In this document: piece after piece, positions 27,738 to 36,749 of the stretch
Layout of the letters: every line of letters begins with the position of its first letter
Numbering within the stretch: the stretch's first letter is position 1
Assembly: GCA_049115695.1 (NCBI GenBank)
Contig: JAGDZR010000018.1
Location: 144,623 to 208,622, forward strand
Length of the DNA: 64,000 nt
Direction of reading: 5' to 3'
DNA from: JAGDZR01 sp049115695
Lineage (GTDB): Bacteria > Bacteroidota > Bacteroidia > Cytophagales > Cyclobacteriaceae
Notes under the pieces: model-generated
What the model was told of the DNA's origin: nothing
The model's input: the letters and a program-made list of their open reading frames with translations, nothing else
Database searches by the model: none
Program-made: the position numbers and the translations under genes

Positions 27738-28823
27738 ATGAAATTATTAAAGGAGTTAAGTAGATATTTAGTAGGCGGACTGTTCATTTTCAGTGGCATT
27801 ATCAAAGTGAACGACCCGGTGGGTACAGCCATCAAGCTGGAAGAATATTTTGAGGTATTTGCCTATGATTTTGCACCAATTTTTGAGTGGTTCATTCCGG
27901 CAGCACTGTTTTTGTCAGTGTTTTTGAGTGTACTTGAGGTTGTACTTGGCATTGCGCTTATCATTGGCTGGAGGATGAGAGAGACCGCATGGGCTTTGTT
28001 GCTGCTGATTGTGTTTTTTACCTTTTTGACCTTCTATTCTGCCTATTTCAACAAAGTGACCGATTGTGGTTGTTTTGGAGATGCTATAAAACTGACCCCT
28101 TGGGAGTCCTTCACAAAAGATGTGATACTGGTTGTGTTTATAGCTGTGATTTTTGTATTCAAAGATTCATATCAGCCGCTTCTGGAAACGAAAATTTCCA
28201 CAATCATCATGTCAGCATCTACTGTTGTATTAGTAACCATATGCATTCTGGCAATACGCCATCTGCCATTTATTGATTTCAGGTCATATGCCATTGGGAA
28301 TCACCTCCCAACATTGATGCAACCGTCAGGAGAACTTAAGTATGAATATGTCGTGGAAAAGGATGGAGAAGAGCTTTCTTTTGAGAACTACCCGACCGAA
28401 CCGGGTTACAAGTTCATCTCGAGTGAGGTATTGAACCCTGAGGTTATGCCAAAGATTACAGACCTGGCAGTTTGGAATGATGAGGGTGATTATACTGAAT
28501 CACTTTTAGCTGGGACTAAATTGTTGATCATTGTTCAAGGAATAAATAAGACCAGTGATGCCAATGTTGAAGAAATATCAGCACTCCTTAAAGACTCCAA
28601 TATTGAACAATGGGTACTTACGTCTTCTTCATCAGAGGAGTATGAAGCATTTGCATTGCGAGCCCAGTGGGATTTACCCTATTATTTTGCTGACGCGACC
28701 GTGTTAAAAACAATGGTACGATCCAGTCCAGGGATTATCCTGATGAAAGATGGAACGGTCGTGGGCAAGTGGCATCACAATGATACACCTGAGGCTTACC
28801 AGCTACAAGGATTGATCAACTAA
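27738..28823 (+). CDS. BT_3928-like DoxX/MauE membrane protein
   Basis: The 361 aa open with a DoxX/MauE-type four-helix region (ELSRYLVGGLFIFSGIIKVN, then the cysteine motif TDCGCFGDAIKLTPWESFTK at about 110-130) and a fifth helix. From about residue 255 a thioredoxin-like fold follows (KLLIIVQGINK, EQWVLTSSS, SSPGIILMKDGTVVGKWH) that lacks a CxxC pair. The combination suggests a membrane redox or thiol-handling role, but this is not established. Its stop overlaps the aroK start by one base (TAATG). Confidence 0.82.
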   Translation: MKLLKELSRYLVGGLFIFSGIIKVNDPVGTAIKLEEYFEVFAYDFAPIFEWFIPAALFLSVFLSVLEVVLGIALIIGWRMRETAWALLLLIVFFTFLTFYSAYFNKVTDCGCFGDAIKLTPWESFTKDVILVVFIAVIFVFKDSYQPLLETKISTIIMSASTVVLVTICILAIRHLPFIDFRSYAIGNHLPTLMQPSGELKYEYVVEKDGEELSFENYPTEPGYKFISSEVLNPEVMPKITDLAVWNDEGDYTESLLAGTKLLIIVQGINKTSDANVEEISALLKDSNIEQWVLTSSSSEEYEAFALRAQWDLPYYFADATVLKTMVRSSPGIILMKDGTVVGKWHHNDTPEAYQLQGLIN

Positions 28824-29311
28824 TGAAATTATTTTTAATTGGATTGCCTGGTTGTGGTAAGTCAACAGCAGGACGCAAATTAGCCAATTCATTGGGAGTT
28901 GACTTTGTGGATCTCGATGATGAAATAGTTAAAATCACCAGGCAGGAAATTTCTGAAACTTTTGAGCAATTCGGAGAGGAATATTTCAGGGAAAGGGAAA
29001 CGGAAGCTTTGCGGACTGTGATAAAAAATGAGCAGGACATGATTGTGTCTTGCGGTGGGGGTGCCCCTTGCTTTCATGACAATTTGAAATTGATGAAGTC
29101 AGCGGGACAGGTGATATTCCTGGATGTCTCGATTGAGGAGATTGTCAAACGTCTAACAAACGATACAGGTAGGCCGCTTCTTGCAAATGGAGATCAGAAA
29201 CTACGATTAAATCAATTGTATGCTGAACGAATTCAGTACTATCAACAGGCTGATCACATTATAAAAAATGACGGAGATCCTCTAAAGGATCTCCGATTAC
29301 TGGTTCCTTAG
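28823..29311 (+). CDS. aroK: shikimate kinase
   Basis: It phosphorylates shikimate at O3 in aromatic amino-acid synthesis. The 162 aa show the P-loop GLPGCGKST (7-15), the shikimate-binding DLDDE (30-34), FREREtEAL-type sequence and SCGGGAP (77-82). The lid with the arginine of NDTGRPLL follows. Length is normal. The last part of the coding sequence also contains a hairpin that works as a terminator for the opposite strand. Confidence 0.95.
   Translation: MKLFLIGLPGCGKSTAGRKLANSLGVDFVDLDDEIVKITRQEISETFEQFGEEYFRERETEALRTVIKNEQDMIVSCGGGAPCFHDNLKLMKSAGQVIFLDVSIEEIVKRLTNDTGRPLLANGDQKLRLNQLYAERIQYYQQADHIIKNDGDPLKDLRLLVP
29263..29295 (-). terminator. rho-independent terminator inside the aroK coding sequence
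   Basis: CGGAGATCCT (29272-29281) and AGGATCTCCG (29286-29295) form a perfect 10-bp stem with a 4-base loop. On the minus strand it is followed by a six-T run (29268-29263), so it terminates the porin gene that ends at 29326. On the plus strand no T-run follows, so aroK reads through. Confidence 0.7.
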
Positions 29312-29325
29312 TTATTTCAGGCCAT

Positions 29326-30939
29326 CTAGAAATTCAGCCCAAACGTAATGTTGAGTGTTTCCTGGGCTGTTGAAATCTTAGCTTCAGGCGCATCAAATGA
29401 CACTTCATATGGTGTTATAAAAGTGTTGTACCATTTGTGTCCCGCCATTACGTCCAGGTAGAAATCTTTATTTCGATAACCAAAACCTGTTGTTGCTTCC
29501 ATTCTTGTCCTGTCTACATTGCTTTCAGCAAAAGGGTCTCCTTCAAAAGCAAATCCTCCCCTGAACCTAAACTTGTCTAACCGAAGTTCACCACCAAGTC
29601 GATAGTTCATGGCTGCCTTATAAATGTCTTTGATGACGTCATTGTCTTCCGTAGCAACAAAATCTTCAGACCCAACTCGGGAGGAACCATAATCTACTAG
29701 TTCTGCATCTGCAGTTAAAAATCCTCTCTTACCCAGGAAGACTGCAGCTCCGAGGTTAATCCTACCGGGTGTCGTGATGTAATAATTGGAGGAGTAAATA
29801 TCACTCAGATACGGGTTGTTGTCCAGGTTTTGGAGGTCATATGTAGTGTACAAGTACTGAGTTGATGGGTCATTGTCAGCATCATAAGTATCGAATTCAA
29901 CCAACGTGTAATCAAATTTATCATAGTAGCTGGTTGTGAAATCGTAACTGCTCTCTTCACTAAGGGCTAGAGCTGTTGGTGTTTGGAAAGTCGCGCCAAC
30001 GGTAAGAAAGTTTAATGGGCGAACGATGACTCCCATGCTTAGATTGACACCCGCTCCAGAAATGTAGATATTGTCTTCAATTCTCAAGTGGTCAAGTGCA
30101 TCATCGCCATATCCCAAAACCTCATCGCCATTACGTTCTTCTACCACAAAATATTCGCTTTCGGTATATATAGTTCGTCGGGTATAATCAATGGTTTGTA
30201 TCCCAAGATTAGCTCCCATGTATATTTTATCATCGTAGTTGCCCCCATATCCCAAATTGATGGCGTATTGTCCGCCATTGGTTTTGACACTCATCTGCTG
30301 TCTCGGTACGCTGGTCTCATATGGACTTGAATACCCTATGAAGTCAGTTGTGTCGTACCCTAGAATTTCGCCAAATCCTTCATCAAATTGATAGTTGTAT
30401 TCGTGAGGATTGATGATAAAGTGATCATATGCGGCATCTGCATAAGCACCTTCAGGATTCTCAACAAAAGAGTTGATGATTGAGCTCATATTATTGTATC
30501 CATCCATCTCAGCCTGATGATTGAAGTTTTTTATTCTGTTGATAGAGATGCCCAGAGATCCACCTCTCCACTTTCCGGCTGTTGCTTCATCTTTACCATA
30601 AAAAAACACCGCACCCATATGACCAACTTTCAGTGCGCTCTCGAAACCTTGTCTTTTACTACCTAAATAATCTGACTGTACGGTATTGAAGTTGAAAACA
30701 GGTGAAAAAGCAAAAGTGCTTCGGTTGAAAAACCCTAACCCGGCTGGATTGCCTCCGGCGTTACTTAAATCTCCTCCAAGTGCGGTTTGTGCCCCACCAA
30801 ATGATCGCATTCTGGCTGTACCGCCAATTTGAGTTTGACCGAAAGTCAGCACGTCATGATAATATCCATATTGGGCAAGTCCGGGTAATGCGCACAGCAC
30901 CACCAGGCTACCCATCAATAGCTGTTTAATTCCTTTCAT
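29326..30939 (-). CDS. FadL/OmpP1-like outer membrane protein
   Basis: This 537 aa exported protein has a signal peptide to about residue 22 (LLMGSLVVLCALPGLAQ). It continues GTARMRSFGGAQTALGGDLS and AGGNPAGLGFFNRSTFAFSP, the N-terminal pattern of the FadL/OmpP1 barrel family that moves hydrophobic compounds through the outer membrane. The rest is aromatic-rich alternating strand sequence, ending ETLNITFGLNF, a typical last strand. It lies 11 bases downstream of the Ser/Arg-rich gene, so the two are probably co-transcribed. The substrate is unknown. Confidence 0.8.
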   Translation of the reverse strand: MKGIKQLLMGSLVVLCALPGLAQYGYYHDVLTFGQTQIGGTARMRSFGGAQTALGGDLSNAGGNPAGLGFFNRSTFAFSPVFNFNTVQSDYLGSKRQGFESALKVGHMGAVFFYGKDEATAGKWRGGSLGISINRIKNFNHQAEMDGYNNMSSIINSFVENPEGAYADAAYDHFIINPHEYNYQFDEGFGEILGYDTTDFIGYSSPYETSVPRQQMSVKTNGGQYAINLGYGGNYDDKIYMGANLGIQTIDYTRRTIYTESEYFVVEERNGDEVLGYGDDALDHLRIEDNIYISGAGVNLSMGVIVRPLNFLTVGATFQTPTALALSEESSYDFTTSYYDKFDYTLVEFDTYDADNDPSTQYLYTTYDLQNLDNNPYLSDIYSSNYYITTPGRINLGAAVFLGKRGFLTADAELVDYGSSRVGSEDFVATEDNDVIKDIYKAAMNYRLGGELRLDKFRFRGGFAFEGDPFAESNVDRTRMEATTGFGYRNKDFYLDVMAGHKWYNTFITPYEVSFDAPEAKISTAQETLNITFGLNF

Positions 30940-30950
30940 TTTATTGGTTT

Positions 30951-32519
30951 TTAGTTGTTGCCTCTTGATCTGCTTGAACTACTGCTACTTGATCTGCTTG
31001 AGCTGCCCGAGCTGCTTCTTGAACTTGACCCAGAAGACCTGCTGGAACTTGATCCGGACGAATATGACCTACTCGAACTAGAGCTTCTTGAAGGGCTACT
31101 TGATTTATAGCTACTGCTTCGCGAAGAACTGGACGAAGGTGTTCTGTAAGAACTAGAGGATCTACTGGAGCTACTACTTCTGGAGTTGTAGCTTGAGTTA
31201 TTGTTGCTACTTGAACGAGATGAAGAAGAATTATATCTTCTTGAAGTTCCAGAGCTGGATCTTGTAGAAGAGCTTGGTGTGTAGCTTCTGCTTTGATTGC
31301 CAGATCTTGAATTAGTGCTAGAACTGCTATTGACCCGAGCGTTAGAAGGCGTATAACTTCTGGACGATTGGCTGCTTGTACCTGATTGGTAAGTACGGCT
31401 GGATGTTCCTGAAGATGAGCTTCTCGTTCCGGTGCTTACTCTGGCATTTGATCCTGACGTAGTGCTTCTTGATCCATATGAAGCGGACGAACTGCTTCTG
31501 CTTGTAGTGGCTGGTCGGGAATAAGTTGTGTTTCTTGATGTTGCTGAGCCTGTGCTACGATTAGCCGCACTCAAATTTGTGCGGGTATAAGCCTGATTGG
31601 CAGATGAGCCTCTGGAAGATCGGCTGTAATATTCATTTTGCGATCTTCGATGTTCTGTTGACGAACGACCATTGGTTGAAACAGATCTGCCTGTGTTATT
31701 TCTCACATCGCGCACATATCGATTGTTGTTACTTGATCGAGTATTTCTTGCACTGTAGGTTAAAGCTGTGCTACGTCCTGAAACCCTGGCTCCAACGACT
31801 CTTGTTCGTCTAACCTCTCTACTGGCGACATAGATCTGAGTAAATCCCGTGTTGCCGTAGTAATAGGACGCATATCCTCGTGGGCAATAAAAGTTTGAAC
31901 CATAAAAACCTCTACCTCTTCTGGGACCCCAAAAAGGATCATAGTACGATGGACCCCAGAATGGATCGTAATAAGCCCATGATGAAGGCCCCCAATATGG
32001 ATCATACCAGCCTGCATTCCATCGTGACCCATAGCCATACCATGGATCATAGAAGTTGTTCCATGAATTGTAAAAACCTGCATCCCATCCCCAGAATGGA
32101 TCGTATCTGATATTGACGCTGGGTTGATAAAATCCTCCTCTAGGAATCCAGGGACTGCTGTAGTAGTTGTAATTATTGACGATGACTGGCTCACTTTCCT
32201 CCTCAGCGAAATATTCAATCGTATCCTGCTGTTCGCGAGATACCTGTCCATTCAATTGAGAAAAGTCTTGTGCCTGATATCTTGCCAGATAATCAGGGTT
32301 GACATTCCTGTTGGAATATTCTTCTGAATATCCGTTACTCTCCAGGTCAGCCGCAACTTCAGCTGCAATTTCCTTTTGAGGCTTAAGATCGTAAGCAACT
32401 TGTTTCCGATCTTTTTTAGAGAAGTACATGTCATCAAACTCCTGAGCGTTTACTATAATGGAGACGACCAGACTGACGACTATGAATTGAAGCCGGAGGA
32501 TTGTAGGATATCGTTTCAT
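30951..32519 (-). CDS. exported Ser/Arg-rich low-complexity protein
   Basis: The 522 aa start with a signal peptide (LQFIVVSLVVSIIVNAQ). A segment of about 110 residues of mixed sequence follows. Residues about 135-220 are rich in Tyr, Trp, Pro, Gly and Asp with repeated YDPFWGP/YDPYWGP motifs. From about 265 to the end the protein is almost only Ser, Arg, Thr, Asn, Gly and Tyr, with long SSSSR/RSSS runs. The family is not recognised. The tail resembles disordered, sticky or nucleic-acid- and polysaccharide-binding sequence. It is co-directional with and close to the porin gene. A surface or periplasmic structural role is an inference. Confidence 0.7.
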   Translation of the reverse strand: MKRYPTILRLQFIVVSLVVSIIVNAQEFDDMYFSKKDRKQVAYDLKPQKEIAAEVAADLESNGYSEEYSNRNVNPDYLARYQAQDFSQLNGQVSREQQDTIEYFAEEESEPVIVNNYNYYSSPWIPRGGFYQPSVNIRYDPFWGWDAGFYNSWNNFYDPWYGYGSRWNAGWYDPYWGPSSWAYYDPFWGPSYYDPFWGPRRGRGFYGSNFYCPRGYASYYYGNTGFTQIYVASREVRRTRVVGARVSGRSTALTYSARNTRSSNNNRYVRDVRNNTGRSVSTNGRSSTEHRRSQNEYYSRSSRGSSANQAYTRTNLSAANRSTGSATSRNTTYSRPATTSRSSSSASYGSRSTTSGSNARVSTGTRSSSSGTSSRTYQSGTSSQSSRSYTPSNARVNSSSSTNSRSGNQSRSYTPSSSTRSSSGTSRRYNSSSSRSSSNNNSSYNSRSSSSSRSSSSYRTPSSSSSRSSSYKSSSPSRSSSSSRSYSSGSSSSRSSGSSSRSSSGSSSRSSSSSSSRSRGNN

Positions 32520-32573
32520 AATTACAACTTTTAAATTTAATAAATGCCACTCAGATGTTAGGTGTTCTCAGCC

Positions 32574-32581
32574 TATATTTG
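32574..32581 (+). promoter_or_regulatory. -7 box of the proS promoter
   Basis: TATATTTG matches TAnnTTTG and lies 59 bases before the proS ATG. No strong -33 element was seen. Confidence 0.4.
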
Positions 32582-32639
32582 AGCCCATTTTCGCATCCAG
32601 CGAAATAAAAGCAATTACCATACCAATAAAACAATAAAA

Positions 32640-34115
32640 ATGGCAAAAGCGATCCCAAGTAGATCAGAAGATTATTCACTTTGGTACAATGAATTGGTAA
32701 AAAAAGCCGGTCTGGCAGAGAATTCACCTGTACGTGGGTGTATGGTAATCAAACCGTATGGGTATGCAATATGGGAAAAGATGCAGCGGCAGCTAGATGA
32801 CATGTTTAAAGCAACTGGTCATGAGAACGCCTATTTTCCATTATTCATTCCCAAGTCGTATTTAAGTAAGGAGGCTGATCATGTTGAGGGTTTTGCCAAA
32901 GAGTGTGCTGTAGTAACACATTACAGGCTAAAAAATGACCCTGAGAACGGAGGTGTTGTTGTCGATCCCGATGCACGTTTAGAGGAAGAGCTGATTGTTA
33001 GGCCAACGTCTGAAACTGTCATATGGGACAGCTATAAAAACTGGATTCAGTCATATAGAGATTTGCCATTATTGATCAATCAATGGGCCAATGTGGTAAG
33101 ATGGGAAATGAGAACTCGTTTGTTTTTGAGAACAGCCGAGTTCCTGTGGCAAGAAGGCCATACTGCTCATGCCACAAAGAGGGAAGCGATTGCAGAAACT
33201 GAACAAATGCTGGGTGTCTACGCTGATTTTGTAGAACAATTCATGGCGCTACCGGTGGTCCGAGGTGTTAAAACTGAGAGTGAAAGATTTGCTGGAGCGG
33301 AAAATACGTATTGTATTGAGGCGCTGATGCAGGATGGGAAGGCATTGCAGGCAGGTACATCTCACTTCCTGGGTCAAAATTTCGCTAAGGCATTTGACGT
33401 GAAGTTTGCCAATAAAGAAGGGAAAGAAGAATTTGTATGGGGCACAAGCTGGGGGGTGAGCACTCGATTGATGGGTGCATTGATCATGGCTCACAGTGAC
33501 GATGATGGATTGGTATTACCTCCCATGTTGGCGCCTATTCAGGTTGCAATCGTCCCTATCTACAAGGGAGAGGAACAACTCAATGCCATTTCAGACAAGA
33601 TAAGTGGGTTGAAAGCTGAACTATTGCGAAAAGGCATTAGCGTGAAGTTTGACAACCGAGATACACATAAGCCGGGATGGAAATTTGCGGAATATGAATT
33701 GAAGGGAGTGCCAGTTAGAGTTGCCATCGGACCGAGAGATCTTGAAAATGGCACCATTGAGGTAGCACGAAGAGACACGAAAGAAAAGCAGACCATGGAG
33801 CTGGAAGGCGCTACGGATTCAATAAGTCAATTGCTCGAGGATATTCAAGCCAATATCTACGAAAAAGCTATATCTTTCAGAAAAGAAAATACTCGCGAAG
33901 CAAATAGCTATGATGAGTTTAAAAATATCCTCGACGAACATGGAGGATTTGTTTATGCTCATTGGGATGGTACTGTCGAAACAGAAGAACAAATCAAAGA
34001 GGAAACGAAGGCAACCATACGTTGTATTCCACTTGATAATAAGCAAGAAGAAGGTAAGTGCATACTGACAGGTAAGCCATCGATACAGAAAGTGTTATTT
34101 GCCAGAGCCTACTAG
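32640..34115 (+). CDS. proS: prolyl-tRNA synthetase
   Basis: It charges tRNA(Pro). The 491 aa are of the shorter ProRS type without the bacterial editing insertion. It starts SEDYSLWYNELVKKAGLAE and shows class II motif 2 in WANVVRWEMRTRLFLRTAEFLWQEGHTAH, followed by the ATP-binding motif 3 region (SWGVSTRLMGALIMAHSDDDGLVLPP). The anticodon-binding domain (VAIVPIYKG) and the extra C-terminal domain with its cysteine end (KCILTGKPSIQKVLFARAY) follow. Length and motifs are complete. It is followed one base later by the NfeD gene. Confidence 0.96.
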   Translation: MAKAIPSRSEDYSLWYNELVKKAGLAENSPVRGCMVIKPYGYAIWEKMQRQLDDMFKATGHENAYFPLFIPKSYLSKEADHVEGFAKECAVVTHYRLKNDPENGGVVVDPDARLEEELIVRPTSETVIWDSYKNWIQSYRDLPLLINQWANVVRWEMRTRLFLRTAEFLWQEGHTAHATKREAIAETEQMLGVYADFVEQFMALPVVRGVKTESERFAGAENTYCIEALMQDGKALQAGTSHFLGQNFAKAFDVKFANKEGKEEFVWGTSWGVSTRLMGALIMAHSDDDGLVLPPMLAPIQVAIVPIYKGEEQLNAISDKISGLKAELLRKGISVKFDNRDTHKPGWKFAEYELKGVPVRVAIGPRDLENGTIEVARRDTKEKQTMELEGATDSISQLLEDIQANIYEKAISFRKENTREANSYDEFKNILDEHGGFVYAHWDGTVETEEQIKEETKATIRCIPLDNKQEEGKCILTGKPSIQKVLFARAY

Positions 34116-34116
34116 A

Positions 34117-34590
34117 ATGGACTGGTTATTAATTTCAGGATTTGTCGTTTTTGGGATCATTTTGATCATTATTGAGGTGGTGTTCGTGCCAGGAACAACT
34201 TTTGTTGGAATCGCGGGATTCATCATTACTGGCTATGGACTTTTTGTCTGTTTTGATACGTATGGCTACCAAACCGGATTTATCGTCACTAGTATCACCG
34301 CAATTGTTTGTGTTGGATTTCTTGTTTACTCTTTTAAGACACGGTCATGGGAGAAGTTTTCGCTGAAACAAACAATCGATAGTAGAAATAACGAGGAGTT
34401 TCAAATGGAACTGAAAGTGGGAGATCAGGGTGAATCTGTCTCATCTCTCAAGCCAGTCGGAAAAGCAATTTTCAATGATCAAGAGGTTGAAGTTAGTTCT
34501 TTGGGAGGATATCTCAGAGAAAAGCAACCAGTCAAAATCATTAGAATAGAACATCATAAAATTTTTGTTGAACCAATAAATCAAACCTAA
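34117..34590 (+). CDS. NfeD family membrane protein
   Basis: This is 157 aa from ATG 34117. It has three hydrophobic segments (WLLISGFVVFGIILIIIEVV, FVGIAGFIITGYGLFVCF, GFIVTSITAIVCVGFLVYSF), then the small OB-fold NfeD domain (GDQGESVSSLKPVGKAIFND, EVEVSSLGGYLREKQPVKI). NfeD proteins act together with flotillins in membrane microdomains. It overlaps floA by one base (TAATG), the classic nfeD-floA pair. The frame can be extended to a TTG at 34099 inside proS, but the ATG is better. Confidence 0.9.
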   Translation: MDWLLISGFVVFGIILIIIEVVFVPGTTFVGIAGFIITGYGLFVCFDTYGYQTGFIVTSITAIVCVGFLVYSFKTRSWEKFSLKQTIDSRNNEEFQMELKVGDQGESVSSLKPVGKAIFNDQEVEVSSLGGYLREKQPVKIIRIEHHKIFVEPINQT

Positions 34591-35600
34591 TGGGTAATCT
34601 TTCATTTATCCTTATCATTTTCGCTGCGATAATTGGAATTTTTATATTCCTCTATTTCGTACCCATCAATCTCTGGATCACCGCTATCTTCTCAGGAGTG
34701 AGAGTTGGGCTATTGGAGTTGGTGTTCATGAGAATTCGTAAGGTACCACCTTCAATTGTGGTTAATTCTTTGATCACTGCAACAAAGGCAGGCCTAACCA
34801 TTGTCGATGACAATGAGGTTGAATCGAGAAGAAAACTAAAGGCATCTGATCTCGAAACTCACTATCTGGCTGGAGGGAATGTTCCTCAGGTAATTAAAGC
34901 ATTGATTTCGGCAGATAAGGCCAATATTACACTCTCTTTTAAACAGGCGACTGCTATTGATTTGGCAGGAAGGGATGTTTTTGAAGCGGTACAGATCAGT
35001 GTAAACCCCAAAGTGATTAACACGCCATCGGTTGCTGCAGTGGCAGCAGATGGTATTCAATTGGTAGCTAAGGCGCGTGTGACAGTTCGTGCAAACATCC
35101 AGCAATTAGTTGGGGGTGCGGGTGAGGATACCATTTTGGCCAGAGTGGGTGAAGGAATTGTAACTTCCATTGGATCAGCAGCAACTCACAAGGCAGTACT
35201 CGAAAACCCTGATAAGATTTCCAAGTTGGTGTTGCAACGAGGATTGGATGCAGGAACAGCTTTTGAAATACTGTCCATTGATATAGCGGATGTAGATGTG
35301 GGCGCCAACATTGGTGCGAAACTGCAAACAGATCAAGCATCTGCTGATTTGAAAGTAGCTGAAGCAAAAGCTGAAGAGCGTAGAGCCATGGCGGTTGCTG
35401 AAGAACAGGAAATGGTTGCTAAGGCACAAGAAGCACGGGCGAAGGTGATTTTGGCTGAAGCTGAAGTTCCAAAAGCCATGGCTGAAGCCTTTAGGACAGG
35501 AAACCTTGGTATCATGGACTATTACAAGTTTCAAAATATAGAAGCTGATACAAGTATGAGAGAATCTATCTCAGGAAAAGGTAAAAAGAAGAAAGAGTAG
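34590..35600 (+). CDS. floA: flotillin-like protein FloA
   Basis: The 336 aa begin with a membrane anchor (FILIIFAAIIGIFIFLYFV) and continue GVRVGLLELVFMRIRKVPPS. The SPFH/PHB domain follows (VAADGIQLVAKARVTVRANIQ, then GGAGEDTILARVGEGI), and an Ala/Glu-rich coiled coil (about 255-310) closes in NLGIMDYYKFQNIEADT. FloA scaffolds functional membrane microdomains. The sequence and length match the YqfA/FloA subgroup. A terminator hairpin follows the stop by about 20 bases. Confidence 0.93.
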   Translation: MGNLSFILIIFAAIIGIFIFLYFVPINLWITAIFSGVRVGLLELVFMRIRKVPPSIVVNSLITATKAGLTIVDDNEVESRRKLKASDLETHYLAGGNVPQVIKALISADKANITLSFKQATAIDLAGRDVFEAVQISVNPKVINTPSVAAVAADGIQLVAKARVTVRANIQQLVGGAGEDTILARVGEGIVTSIGSAATHKAVLENPDKISKLVLQRGLDAGTAFEILSIDIADVDVGANIGAKLQTDQASADLKVAEAKAEERRAMAVAEEQEMVAKAQEARAKVILAEAEVPKAMAEAFRTGNLGIMDYYKFQNIEADTSMRESISGKGKKKKE

Positions 35601-35619
35601 CAATTCGTTAAAACGAGTA

Positions 35620-35651
35620 AAAAAAGGATTGACGAAAGTTGATCCTTTTTT
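35620..35651. terminator. rho-independent terminator after floA
   Basis: AAAAAAGGAT (35620-35629) pairs with ATCCTTTTTT (35642-35651) around a 12-base loop. The A-run and T-run on either side allow termination in both directions. Confidence 0.7.
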
Positions 35652-35888
35652 ATTTCAAGGGCAGTAAGCCATGCTCCACAAGCATTAATCTTGTCTCCTG
35701 ATGTTGATGCCAAAACTTCTTGTCGATTGTCTTCAATGATTGAGTTAGATTAGGATGGACTAACATGGGTTTAATAATCGGGTCGATATCCAGAAAAGCT
35801 GTAACCAGACAACTGTTTGAATTGAAAAAGCTACACAGTTCATCTCAAAGGATCGTGACAGAAAATACAATTGATTGATTTCGGAAAC

Positions 35889-36749
35889 TTAATGATTTGA
35901 TAGTCTAAAGCGCACGCGATTGCCAGGCTTACATTGTGCGAGCCGACCAATGTCGGCTCGCACAATTTGACCGATCCTTGGGTATCCACCTGTGGTTTGT
36001 GCGTCCGCCATGAGTATGATTGGGAGTCCGTTAGGAGGTAGTTGCATCGTACCAAGAAACACAGGCCTTGAAGGAATCGAGAGGGCGTGTTTCCCTAATA
36101 CAACTTCCTCAAGGCGGTAACCGATTCGATTGGATTGTGTACCAATCGCAAAAGAGGTATTAAACAGTTTTTGCTGTTCTGGATTTGAAAGTTGACCAAA
36201 TTCAGGCCCGGGGATAAACCGGAGTACTTGCGTTTTGGTGTATTTCGGCAATGATACCCGTTCAATTTGCTTTGGCGGCATTGATGTTGACTCAATTTTA
36301 ACAATATCTCCTTTTCTTAGAGGTCTTCCGTCATAACCACCAAATTTCCCAGGGAGGCATGTGGAAAATGAATCCAATGCGATGGGTATTTCCAACTTAC
36401 CGGCAAAGGCGACATAGGCTATTTGTCCACTCGTACGATTGATTATTTTGATGTTATCACCTTGGCTTAACTGATAGAAATGGTGAATTGGAACCGGCTG
36501 TTTGTTGATGCTTATTTGGCTGTATGCGCCTGCAACACTGAAGTAGATGTCCTTTAGTACTTTGAATTCAAATTCTCCAAGAAAGCATTCGATGTTGCTG
36601 GATGAATCCGAATTACCGACCCATTCATTTGCCAGAATTGCTGCAGATGGATCCATCCATCCGCTTGTCGGTACTCCCTGATCTCGATATCCGACTCGAC
36701 CAATATCCTGAACTGTCGAAAGTGCTCCGGGGTTAATGATTTCAATCAT
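35889..36749 (-). CDS. pxpC: 5-oxoprolinase subunit PxpC (biotin-dependent carboxyltransferase fold)
   Basis: This is one of three subunits that open 5-oxoproline to glutamate with ATP. From ATG 36749 it is 286 aa, starting MIEIINPGALSTVQDIGRVG. The family signature continues YRDQGVPTSGWMDPSA, and the end has LPPNGLPIILMADAQTTGGYPRIGQI. The start eight codons earlier would lengthen the overlap with pxpB from 8 to 32 bases. It is last in nramp-pxpA-pxpB-pxpC, all coupled by short overlaps. Confidence 0.93.
   Translation of the reverse strand: MIEIINPGALSTVQDIGRVGYRDQGVPTSGWMDPSAAILANEWVGNSDSSSNIECFLGEFEFKVLKDIYFSVAGAYSQISINKQPVPIHHFYQLSQGDNIKIINRTSGQIAYVAFAGKLEIPIALDSFSTCLPGKFGGYDGRPLRKGDIVKIESTSMPPKQIERVSLPKYTKTQVLRFIPGPEFGQLSNPEQQKLFNTSFAIGTQSNRIGYRLEEVVLGKHALSIPSRPVFLGTMQLPPNGLPIILMADAQTTGGYPRIGQIVRADIGRLAQCKPGNRVRFRLSNH

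Noticed and set aside
31000..31760. Repetitive DNA suggesting a repeat array or CRISPR
   Set aside because: The repetition comes from Ser/Arg codons of one continuous reading frame; there are no regular spacers.
35650..35838. Minus-strand reading frame of about 60 codons with protein-like sequence (DIDPIIKPMLVHPNLTQSLK within it)
   Set aside because: There is no start codon at a sensible place, it is preceded by a stop, and it ends inside the floA terminator. It could be a relic but chance is as likely.
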